Source: JBMONI01 sp049324575 (GTDB lineage Bacteria > Omnitrophota > Omnitrophia > Omnitrophales > Aquincolibacteriaceae). Taken from it: a stretch of 34,082 nt of DNA. Shown piece by piece: positions 16,286-23,302 of the stretch. The first letter of the stretch is position 1; the number at the start of each line of letters is the position of its first letter. The position numbers and the translations under genes are program-made. The stretch lies in NCBI GenBank assembly GCA_049324575.1, contig JBMONI010000001.1:1-34082 (forward strand), read 5' to 3'. A model generated the notes under the pieces. That model did not search any database. It saw only the letters and a program-made list of their open reading frames with translations, and was not told the DNA's origin.

Positions 16286-17283
16286 CAGGAAAGATCCTTG
16301 CGCATTTTAAAGACCAGGAGGATGAAAAAAGGGGCTCCGATCAATGAGGTCAGCACACCCAATTTCAATTCCTGGGATGTGGGGATCAGCCGAACCGCAA
16401 TATCCGACAAAAGCAACAGAATCGCCCCGCCGATCGCGCTCACGCCGAGCAATTTCCCAGGTTCATAATTCACAAACGGACGTAAAAGATGCGGGATCAC
16501 CAGCCCCACAAAAGCGATACTGCCGCAGATTGCGACAGAAGCGCCAACGCAAAAAGCTGTCCCCAGGATCGTCCGCAACCGCAAGGCCCGAAGACCGATC
16601 CCAAGGCTTGCCGCGGTTTCTTCCCCCAGGCCGAGGGCATCGAGCGCGCGGGGATCCCACAACAAAAGCCCCCATCCGGCAAAAATGCATGGTAACGCAA
16701 GCAGCACATGCTCGAAACTGCGATCCGAAAGTGAACCCATTTGCCAGAAAACAATATCCAGGACAGCATAGGGATCTTTGCAGAGATTCAGAAAAAGAGA
16801 AGTCCCGGAAAGCGCAAGGACGTTGACCGCGACGCCCGTCAGGATCAGCGTATGTGCGCTGCTCAATTTCCCGGAAAAAAGATAAAGAAAAAAAACGGTC
16901 AGGAGCGCTCCGAGAATTCCGCCAAGTGGTAAAGAGAACCAAAAGAGCGCTCCCCAGCCCGTATAGTAAACCAGGACAGCCCCAAAGGCAGCTCCTCCGC
17001 TCACCCCAAGCACACCCGGCTCTGCTAATGGGTTTCTTAAAAAACCTTGCATCGAAGCCCCGGCTAGCCCCAGGGTGGCCCCCACAAGAGCCCCCAAAAT
17101 CGCTCGCGGAAGACGGATATCCCACAAGATCAAGCCAAGGTCCGATGCCGGATCGCGGATTGCCTGAGCGATCGAGAAAGTCGAAGGCCCAACGCTGAGC
17201 GCTCCCCAAAAAGCAGCGATCAGAAGCCCCGCTAGCCAGCTATAAACGGCAGCGAGCGGGATCTTTCGGGACGTTGCGCTCAT
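16285..17283 (-). CDS. btuC: FecCD/BtuC-family ABC importer permease
   Basis: This 332-residue membrane protein should form the inner-membrane channel for B12. About nine or ten hydrophobic helices are visible, and family motifs include LPRAILGALVGATLGLAGASMQG cut short here as LPRAILGALVG near residue 60. GFLRNPLAEPGVLGVSGGAA is also characteristic, as is GSIAFVGLVIPHLLR, the loop that contacts the ATPase. It ends MRKDLS after a final helix. I chose the ATG at 17283 because it overlaps the binding-protein stop as ATGA. Family membership is firm; siderophore and B12 permeases look alike, so the substrate rests on the operon context. Confidence 0.88.
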   Translation of the reverse strand: MSATSRKIPLAAVYSWLAGLLIAAFWGALSVGPSTFSIAQAIRDPASDLGLILWDIRLPRAILGALVGATLGLAGASMQGFLRNPLAEPGVLGVSGGAAFGAVLVYYTGWGALFWFSLPLGGILGALLTVFFLYLFSGKLSSAHTLILTGVAVNVLALSGTSLFLNLCKDPYAVLDIVFWQMGSLSDRSFEHVLLALPCIFAGWGLLLWDPRALDALGLGEETAASLGIGLRALRLRTILGTAFCVGASVAICGSIAFVGLVIPHLLRPFVNYEPGKLLGVSAIGGAILLLLSDIAVRLIPTSQELKLGVLTSLIGAPFFILLVFKMRKDLS

Positions 17284-18134
17284 GACGACACCGCTTGTGC
17301 GAGAATACAAACCGCTTCCACGGAAGCCGGGGATCCGCAATGCAAAAGAGGCGCAGGAAGGACGACGGTCTTCAAGTCCGGCAATGCCTTCCGAATCGCC
17401 GGATGATGGAGTACTTCCGCGCGAACCGTTCTACTTTTTTCCTGATCACTCGCCAGGATCAGCACATCCGGTTTCATTTGGATCAAAGCTTCCAAAGACA
17501 AGGAACCGTATCCCCGGATCCCCCGTGAGGCCGCAAGGTTTTCAAGGCCCGCAGCTTCCATGATCGCATTCTCGAAAGTATCCGCACCCGGAACATAGTT
17601 CTGCCCCTGAAAGAAGACCGCGCGTTTTCGCGGAAGCTCCTCCGAACCGGGAAAATTCTTGAGCGCCTCTTTCATCGAAGCGATCATGATTTCCCCGCGA
17701 TCCTCGGCACCAAGCCGCTGGGCAAGTTTGCGTATCTCATTTTCGATATCCTCAAAATCACGGGGAATCCCCATCATCGCAAGCGGGATCCGTCGTGCCT
17801 GAAGGAAACGAAGGGTCCCCCGGGGACTGAAAGGGCCGGCCAGGACCAGATCCGGATCCGAGACCATCACCTCCTCGATCCCGCCCCGGATCCTCGGAAG
17901 CGCCACCGCTCGCTCCCTCATCGCCTCTCCCAAGGTATCTCCGGCCAGCCAAGTCAAGGCCGCGATCCGGCCGGGCTCGACAAGCTGAAGCAAAAGTTCG
18001 TCGGCACAATAATTCAACGAAACGATCCGGCGGGGTCCTCGGGCCGCTTCGTTCGCAAGTCCCGTTCTCCCCTCCCCCCAGAAAAGCAAAAGAAGGCTCA
18101 GGGCCAAAAATAAAAAAACCGATCTTCTTTTCAT
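17280..18134 (-). CDS. btuF: Periplasmic corrinoid-binding protein (BtuF-like)
   Basis: This cluster-III periplasmic binding protein should deliver B12 from the outer-membrane receptor to the permease. The 284-residue precursor begins MKRRSVFLFLALSLLLLFWG, a signal peptide probably cleaved around residue 27-30; no lipobox Cys is present. The mature part has RRIVSLNYCADELLLQL, typical of the family, and ends in a helical lobe. The ATG at 18134 overlaps the receptor stop (ATGA) and has GGGAG five bases upstream, better than an in-frame ATG four codons earlier. B12 specificity is inferred from the riboswitch. Confidence 0.85.
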   Translation of the reverse strand: MKRRSVFLFLALSLLLLFWGEGRTGLANEAARGPRRIVSLNYCADELLLQLVEPGRIAALTWLAGDTLGEAMRERAVALPRIRGGIEEVMVSDPDLVLAGPFSPRGTLRFLQARRIPLAMMGIPRDFEDIENEIRKLAQRLGAEDRGEIMIASMKEALKNFPGSEELPRKRAVFFQGQNYVPGADTFENAIMEAAGLENLAASRGIRGYGSLSLEALIQMKPDVLILASDQEKSRTVRAEVLHHPAIRKALPDLKTVVLPAPLLHCGSPASVEAVCILAQAVSS

Positions 18135-20416
18135 CCGATCTCCCATCGAAGCCCTCCAACGAACTCGCGCGGCGCTCCCGGATTCACGAATGCATAGGTT
18201 CCGAGGGGATAAGCCGCCGTTCCAAAGATCTCAGCATTCACCGCTCGGGAATAGTAATGCTGATCGAAAAGATTGTTGATCTTGAAGTAGATTTCTTGCC
18301 CGTTCCAGATATACGAAAGCATGAGATCCCAAACCGCATAGGATTTGATCCAGTGGCCGGAGCTTCCCGTAGCCGCAAGAACCGCCTCGGTGGTCGATTC
18401 ATAACTCGTCGGATGTTGCCGGCCGGTCCAAATCCCGTTCATGCTTATTCGCAGTCCTTCCAGGTTTTCTCCGAATCGCTTCAAAGGCCAACAGTAGACA
18501 CCCCAGGTAAGTCGATGGGCGGGGATCTGCCCCAAGGAACGCCCATCCACCCAAGGCTCTCCCCAATTGTCTCCCTGGGTTTCACGAACATAGGCTTTTG
18601 TCCATGTGTAGGTGCCGTACAGCTTGAGCTCCCGGACAGGGGTCGTTTCAGTCCCGATCTCGATCCCTGCGCGACGGCTCTTCCCGATGTTGGTATTTTG
18701 CCCCCAAGGGTTCGCCGGAGTAACCGATGTGCTGTCAAAGAGGATCTCATCGGTCACATCGATCAGAAAATAGCTGAATTTGAGCATCCCTTTTTCGTTC
18801 AATCGTAACTGGGTGCCGATCTCATAGCTATCGGCTTTTTCGGGACGAAGGGTTGGATAACTCGAAGTCGAAGAATAAGGTGCGATCTCACTCATGTCGG
18901 GAACGCGGAATCCCTGAGAATAATTTGCGAAGAGATCCACGAAACGCAACGGTTTCACCGTAATCCCCGTTGAAAGGGTCGAATCTTTCCATTGCTGATC
19001 GATACCATTGGCCGGGGTCAGTTGGTCATCGATCTGAAGCCGCGCAAAATCGTGCCGCATGCCGTAATGGATCTCGACCTTCTCTCCGAATCCTAAGCGC
19101 TCCCTCCAAAACAAGGCCATGCTCTGAGGCGTCCCGCTCTGCTCCGTTTCGGGCGCGCGGTCAGGCGTAATGGCGCCGCCGAAAGCGTCTAACTCTTGAA
19201 CACGGTCGGACGCATCACGAAATTCCATCCCAAACAGAGTCTGCGCATGAAGCCAACGCCAAGTCTCTTGAGAAATTAATTGCCACACAAGGTCCGTCGC
19301 CCGCGTTTTTTCGCTGATCCGGTCCGTGTCTGGAACGTTAACCATTTGGACCGCCGTGCTGAAAAAATGCGTAATATTCCACCGCCAGCTCGTCATCATA
19401 GAAGCCAGGAGCCGATCCTCGAAGAAATTCTTGTCGGCTCCCCATTGGAGGATCGTGCTCTCGTAATCCCGTCGATCGAGCGGCTTGTTCGTCCTCGAAG
19501 GATCCTCTTGGAACTGTTGGAAGGTCATTTCACCCGGATTTTTAATGAGATCGTTCGCATGCTTCCAGTTGAAATAGATCCGGCCGTCTTCGTCCGGGAG
19601 TTCGTAGGAGGTCTTCAGATCAAAATTCGTGAGCCGATAGCCGCTATTACCGCGGAACCCGTCCCCGATATCACGTCCTCCCTTAAAATAATATTTCCAT
19701 CTCCCGCCCCAAGGGAACAGCGGATCCCGAAGAGTCCCGCTCATCCCTTGATAGAAATTTTTCCCCTGATGACTGGACACTTCGAACCCGCCGAAAAGAG
19801 AAACGGGCTTCGGGCTCGGCTGGCCTGTTTTGATATTCATGACACCCGCGAAAGCCCCGGAACCATAGATCGGGGATCCCGACCCTCGCACGATCTGAAC
19901 GGAATCTATATCCTGCATGGGAAGGAGCGGATAAATGACCCCGCCCCCATCCAGTTCGTTCACGCGAACGCCATCCACTAAAACCGCCATCGCACTTCCT
20001 TCCGAAAAACCGCGAAGCCCGAGGGTCTCGTCCCATCCGTTGCCAACGCTGTCGTAAAGGACGATCCCCTCCGCATCCTGAACGGCTTCCTGGATCGTAT
20101 GCGGATGAACAAGCCGAAGGTCATGGCGGGATTTGACCGTAACGTTCGAGGGAATGTCTCCGGGATAGGCTTTGAAGCCGGACAATCGGGCGATGCTCCC
20201 GTCGATCTCGAGTTCGATCGCCGGGGTTTCTGATCTCGCATCCGCATCGGGGCGACTCGAAGAAGAGAATCCGTCAGTCACCGGTTGTTCGGATCCGGCT
20301 TCCACGCGTTTTTTCTGGGAAAAAGGCATCCAGCCGAGATTCAGCAGACTGATAAGGAAAAGAATCCACGCCGCTTTCCCGAAAAGCCCATTCAAAACAA
20401 CTCTCTTGCAAGGCAT
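18131..20416 (-). CDS. TonB-dependent outer-membrane receptor, probable cobalamin receptor (BtuB-like)
   Basis: This 761-residue outer-membrane protein should import B12 using TonB energy. A signal peptide follows MPCKRVVLNGLFGKAAW. The plug domain has the family pattern: TIQEAVQDAEGIVLYDSVGN, LRGFSEGSAMAVLVDGVRVN and the IDSVQIVRGSGSPIYGSGA block near residues 130-200. The rest is a beta-barrel rich in alternating aromatic strands, ending REFVGGLRWEIG. The ATG at 20416 follows directly on the terminator T-run, and its ribosome binding site GAAAGG lies in the hairpin stem. TonB, ExbB and ExbD are not in the window. Siderophore receptors are similar; the riboswitch decides for B12. Confidence 0.87.
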   Translation of the reverse strand: MPCKRVVLNGLFGKAAWILFLISLLNLGWMPFSQKKRVEAGSEQPVTDGFSSSSRPDADARSETPAIELEIDGSIARLSGFKAYPGDIPSNVTVKSRHDLRLVHPHTIQEAVQDAEGIVLYDSVGNGWDETLGLRGFSEGSAMAVLVDGVRVNELDGGGVIYPLLPMQDIDSVQIVRGSGSPIYGSGAFAGVMNIKTGQPSPKPVSLFGGFEVSSHQGKNFYQGMSGTLRDPLFPWGGRWKYYFKGGRDIGDGFRGNSGYRLTNFDLKTSYELPDEDGRIYFNWKHANDLIKNPGEMTFQQFQEDPSRTNKPLDRRDYESTILQWGADKNFFEDRLLASMMTSWRWNITHFFSTAVQMVNVPDTDRISEKTRATDLVWQLISQETWRWLHAQTLFGMEFRDASDRVQELDAFGGAITPDRAPETEQSGTPQSMALFWRERLGFGEKVEIHYGMRHDFARLQIDDQLTPANGIDQQWKDSTLSTGITVKPLRFVDLFANYSQGFRVPDMSEIAPYSSTSSYPTLRPEKADSYEIGTQLRLNEKGMLKFSYFLIDVTDEILFDSTSVTPANPWGQNTNIGKSRRAGIEIGTETTPVRELKLYGTYTWTKAYVRETQGDNWGEPWVDGRSLGQIPAHRLTWGVYCWPLKRFGENLEGLRISMNGIWTGRQHPTSYESTTEAVLAATGSSGHWIKSYAVWDLMLSYIWNGQEIYFKINNLFDQHYYSRAVNAEIFGTAAYPLGTYAFVNPGAPREFVGGLRWEIG

Positions 20417-20453
20417 AAAAAAACCTTTCTTCCCGAAGCAAGGGCAAGAAAGG
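20417..20453 (-). terminator. Intrinsic terminator that also masks the receptor ribosome binding site
   Basis: On the minus strand CCTTTCTT pairs with AAGAAAGG (20446-20453 with 20424-20431), with a further three G:C pairs (20442-20444 with 20432-20434) after a one-base bulge, a 7-base loop, and then seven T (20417-20423). This is a rho-independent terminator. The receptor ATG follows the T-run immediately, and the GAAAGG of the 3' arm is the only ribosome binding site in reach, seven bases from the ATG. The hairpin can therefore stop transcription or block translation initiation. It is the expression platform of the riboswitch upstream. Confidence 0.85.
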
Positions 20454-20499
20454 GCCTGGGCCTGTCTCGACCTCTGCTCGGAGGCGTTCAGCAATCAAG

Positions 20500-20677
20500 A
20501 ACAGGCCGGTCTTCTGACTCATCCCGCGATCCCCGATCGACCTTCCCATCTCTTGGACAGTGGTCTTCTTCAAGCAACCCGGAGATCTCCCCTCATCACG
20601 TCCAGGGAGCGGGATAACAGCGGCGGCACCGTGGAGTCCCCGCTCATCGCGGAGCTCTCTTCCCGAATGCGCCTGTT
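20500..20677 (-). ncRNA. Cobalamin riboswitch
   Basis: On the minus strand a closing stem P1 pairs AACAGGC (20671-20677) with GCCTGTT (20500-20506). The B12 box GAGTCAGAAGACCGGCC (20504-20520) matches the consensus rAGYCMGgAgACCkGCC at 16 of 17 positions. CCACTG (20558-20563) and GGGAAGG (20541-20547) follow the class order, and GGTGCCGCCGCTGTTATCCC further 5' fits the core. It is about 178 bases long, upstream of a receptor and B12 importer genes. Binding of adenosylcobalamin would be expected to switch the operon off. The motif match is strong; the full fold was not computed. Confidence 0.93.
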
Positions 20678-20680
20678 CTT

Positions 20681-20708
20681 ACGATATCCTGAATTTCATT
20701 CGTCGCAA
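20681..20708 (-). promoter_or_regulatory. Probable promoter of the riboswitch-B12 operon
   Basis: TTGCGA (20703-20708) and TATCGT (20681-20686) are separated by 16 bases and place the predicted start just at the riboswitch P1 stem. The -35 matches four of six consensus bases and the -10 four of six. It starts four bases after the stop codon region of the upstream glycosyltransferase gene, so the B12 operon can be independent of the fmt operon. The position is convincing but the hexamers are moderate. Confidence 0.55.
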
Positions 20709-20711
20709 ATC

Positions 20712-21836
20712 TTAGATTGAAATCTTTTTTTTGTCTAGAAGCGTTTTCTGATAAAGCCCTTGAATCTCTCGGACCATCCGCGTCAAAGAAAACAGTCGGA
20801 GCGCCGTCTCTTTTGCCGCCTTGGCAATACGGATCCGCATCGCATGATCTTCTAGCATTTGGCACACGGAACGAACGATCGCATCCGCCTCTTTGGGAGG
20901 GATCAAGATCCCGGTCTTCCCGTCTTCGATGAGATCGTTCAATGCCCAAATGTTTGAAACGATGACCGGCTTTCCACAACCCATGGCTTCGCCGATGCTG
21001 AGGCCGAAACCCTCCCGCCAAGTTGCGGGGAAAACGAACAGATCCATTGCCGCCAGCGCCTCGGTCACATCCGCCAAAGCACCGGTAAAGACGACATGAC
21101 GAACGATCTTCAGTTCAGAGACCAGATGCTCGAGAGGAACGCGGTATTTTCCGTCCCCGACCACTAAAAGACGGATCGACGGGTATTTCTTAATCAGCGC
21201 CGGCATGGCCTGAATCAAATAGCGATGCCCTTTGTCCTCGACGAGGCGCGCGACAATCCCCAGGACGGGATCTTTTTCGCTGAAGCCATAAGCCCGTTTT
21301 CTTTGCAGAGGGTCATGCCGGGCGTAACTTTTTTCCAAACCGTGGAAATCAACGCCGTTCAAAACCGTTGTCACACGCTCGGCCGGAACCCGATGGTCCT
21401 GGATCAAGTGCTGGGCAACCGGCGCACTGATCGCGATCGCATAATCCCCCCACGAAGGGTTCAAGCGCCGCCCGATCCGGACCCGATAAAAACCGTGGCA
21501 AGTCGTGACCACGGGAATCCCCGAAAAACGGCGGGCCCATCCCGCAAGGACCTGGGTCACGCGGGTGTGGGCGTGGAGAAGATCGATCCTGTTTTCTTTA
21601 ATGATACGAAGTAACGCCGGCAGTGCTCCGTAGATCCTGGGATCGAGCTCGCTTTTCGTTCGTATCGATATCCGGAAAAGGCCGACGTCCCGGTCCCGAT
21701 AAAGAGGCTCACACGTCCCCCCGCTCGACAGCACAAAGGTCGCGACTCCCAGGGCACGGAGTGGTTCCGCAAGCCTTAAAATATAGGAGGTAATCCCACC
21801 GGAGTTGAGATGCGTCGTAAGGTGAAGAACTCTCAT
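20712..21836 (-). CDS. GT4-family glycosyltransferase
   Basis: This is a GT-B fold retaining glycosyltransferase, probably adding a nucleotide-sugar-derived residue to a lipid or surface glycan. The 374-residue translation opens MRVLHLTTHLNSGGITSYI, the glycine-rich donor/acceptor loop of GT4. It has TWREGFGLSIGEAMGCGKPVI near the C-terminus, the EX7E motif with sugar-nucleotide contacts. It overlaps the fmt stop by four bases (ATGA), so it is translated with fmt. It has no close tie to the envelope cluster at the other end of the window. The acceptor is not identifiable. Confidence 0.85.
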   Translation of the reverse strand: MRVLHLTTHLNSGGITSYILRLAEPLRALGVATFVLSSGGTCEPLYRDRDVGLFRISIRTKSELDPRIYGALPALLRIIKENRIDLLHAHTRVTQVLAGWARRFSGIPVVTTCHGFYRVRIGRRLNPSWGDYAIAISAPVAQHLIQDHRVPAERVTTVLNGVDFHGLEKSYARHDPLQRKRAYGFSEKDPVLGIVARLVEDKGHRYLIQAMPALIKKYPSIRLLVVGDGKYRVPLEHLVSELKIVRHVVFTGALADVTEALAAMDLFVFPATWREGFGLSIGEAMGCGKPVIVSNIWALNDLIEDGKTGILIPPKEADAIVRSVCQMLEDHAMRIRIAKAAKETALRLFSLTRMVREIQGLYQKTLLDKKKISI

Positions 21837-22771
21837 GCGTCCCCGATCAAGACACCGGGTTGGATCCTCTGGCCACGGATAAAATCGGCCGCACTCATAC
21901 TGTTCCGACCAGCAGGCTTCACGAAAAAGATCCGGATCACTCCGTTCCCCGTCGCCACATCGATCCCACCGTCTTTACCGATCTCCAGCAGGGTCCCTGG
22001 TTTTCCCGATTTCCCGGAATTCACGGCTTTAGCTTTCAAAAGGTGGATCGGATTTTTTTGAAGAAAAAAATAAACTCCCGGCCACGGCTGAAAGGCGCGG
22101 ATCTTACGACTGAGCGCCTCGGCGGTCTCAGCAAAGCAGGTCTTGCCCTCTTCTTTGCTCACTTTGGCCGCATAGGTCGCGGCGCTCTCATCCTGAGGGA
22201 TCCGGTGAAGCGTGTTTTGCTTCAGAGAAACAAAAACATCGCGCAGGACCTGATAAGAAAGCTCTCCAAGTTTTTCCTGCAGCTCCACGGCATCGATTTC
22301 GCCTTCCAATGCAACCCTGGCCTGAGCCAGGATATCCCCGCTATCCAGTTTCGGGGTCACTTCAGCGACAGAGACCCCGGTTTCGCGATCTCCGTTTAAA
22401 ATAGGCCGCACGATCGGCGAAGCGCCCCGGTACTTTGGCAAAAGCGAAGGATGGACATTCAAAGCGATCTTCGAGGGGATCCCAAGCCATGCCCCAGGGA
22501 TCATTTTCCCGTAGGAAGACACCACAAAGAGATCGGGAGCCGTCCTTCGGATCTCTTTCTCGCAAGTGTCCTCTTTTAAGGTGCCCGGGGTGAGGACATT
22601 CAAAAGTTTCTTTTCGGCGAAAACCTTCACGGGCGTAGGTGCAGGGCGAAGGCCTCTTCCTTTTTTTTGATCGGGCGTCGTAACAACCCAATCCACTTGC
22701 ACGCCAAAATCAAGACACGCCTGAAGGGCATAAAGCGAAAATTCGGAGGAGCCAAAAAAAACGGCTTTCAT
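21833..22771 (-). CDS. fmt: Methionyl-tRNA formyltransferase
   Basis: Fmt formylates initiator Met-tRNA using 10-formyltetrahydrofolate. The 312-residue protein opens MKAVFFGSSEF. It has the formyltransferase catalytic residues Asn105 and His107 in LNVHPSLLPKYRGASPI, and Asp143 in LDSGDIL. The C-terminal OB-like domain is shorter on conservation but of normal length. It follows def by eight bases, the classic def-fmt pairing. The ATG at 22771 has no strong ribosome binding site, so coupling to def is likely. Confidence 0.95.
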   Translation of the reverse strand: MKAVFFGSSEFSLYALQACLDFGVQVDWVVTTPDQKKGRGLRPAPTPVKVFAEKKLLNVLTPGTLKEDTCEKEIRRTAPDLFVVSSYGKMIPGAWLGIPSKIALNVHPSLLPKYRGASPIVRPILNGDRETGVSVAEVTPKLDSGDILAQARVALEGEIDAVELQEKLGELSYQVLRDVFVSLKQNTLHRIPQDESAATYAAKVSKEEGKTCFAETAEALSRKIRAFQPWPGVYFFLQKNPIHLLKAKAVNSGKSGKPGTLLEIGKDGGIDVATGNGVIRIFFVKPAGRNSMSAADFIRGQRIQPGVLIGDA

Positions 22772-22779
22772 GGTCTGGG

Positions 22780-23268
22780 CTAGGCTTTCTGGTATTGGCT
22801 CAACAAGATCTGGCGTTGAGCAAGATCGACCCGGTCAATAAAAAGGATCCCATCCAAATGATCGCATTCGTGTTGAACAACCCGGGCAAAAAAATCGAAG
22901 ACCTCACGCACATGCTCTTGCCCCTCGAGGTCTTGATAGCGAAATTTGATCTTCTTGGCACGAGGGACCTCCCCCTGAATGCCCGGAAGGCTCAGACAGC
23001 CTTCCGAATCGGCCTCCCTGCCTGAGGATTCCAGGATCTCGGGATTGATAAGGACGATCTCTTCTCCCCGCTTCAGCGTCGGCGCGATCACCGTGATCCT
23101 TTTAAGAACACCGACCTGCGGCGCGGCAAGCCCGACTCCGTCTTTTTCCCACATGGTTTGCGTCAGGTCGTCGATAAAAGCACGCTCGTCGGGCCCGACC
23201 GAGCGGACCGAGCTTGCTTTCTTTTTGAGCACAGGATCCGGAAAAACACGAACGTTCAAAATCGCCAT
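22780..23268 (-). CDS. def: Peptide deformylase, possibly from a leaderless mRNA
   Basis: Def removes the formyl group from new proteins and is the partner of Fmt. The 162-residue protein has all three motifs: GVGLAAPQ (44-51), EGCLSLPG with metal ligand Cys91, and QHECDHLDG with His133 and His137 around the catalytic Glu. The ATG at 23268 lacks any ribosome binding site and lies just six bases after a TATAAT hexamer, so it may be translated from a leaderless transcript. An in-frame TTG at 23286 would add six residues that have no family support. The gene is 34 bases after priA. Confidence 0.95.
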   Translation of the reverse strand: MAILNVRVFPDPVLKKKASSVRSVGPDERAFIDDLTQTMWEKDGVGLAAPQVGVLKRITVIAPTLKRGEEIVLINPEILESSGREADSEGCLSLPGIQGEVPRAKKIKFRYQDLEGQEHVREVFDFFARVVQHECDHLDGILFIDRVDLAQRQILLSQYQKA

Positions 23269-23274
23269 AGAGGA

Positions 23275-23283
23275 ATTATACCA
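23275..23283 (-). promoter_or_regulatory. Extended -10 promoter directly before def
   Basis: TGGTATAAT is a perfect extended -10 element (TGnTATAAT), located in the 34-base gap between priA and def. The base expected to be transcribed first, about seven after the hexamer, coincides with the A of the def ATG. No consensus -35 hexamer is placed correctly, as is tolerated for extended -10 promoters. If used, it would make a leaderless def-fmt-GT4 transcript. Confidence 0.5.
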
Positions 23284-23302
23284 CAAGCCCCAACGCCCCT
23301 TT

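Noticed and set aside
20417..20494. Longer receptor start at 20494
   Set aside because: It would place the riboswitch terminator hairpin and T-run inside coding sequence and has no signal-peptide logic; the ATG at 20416 follows the expression platform.
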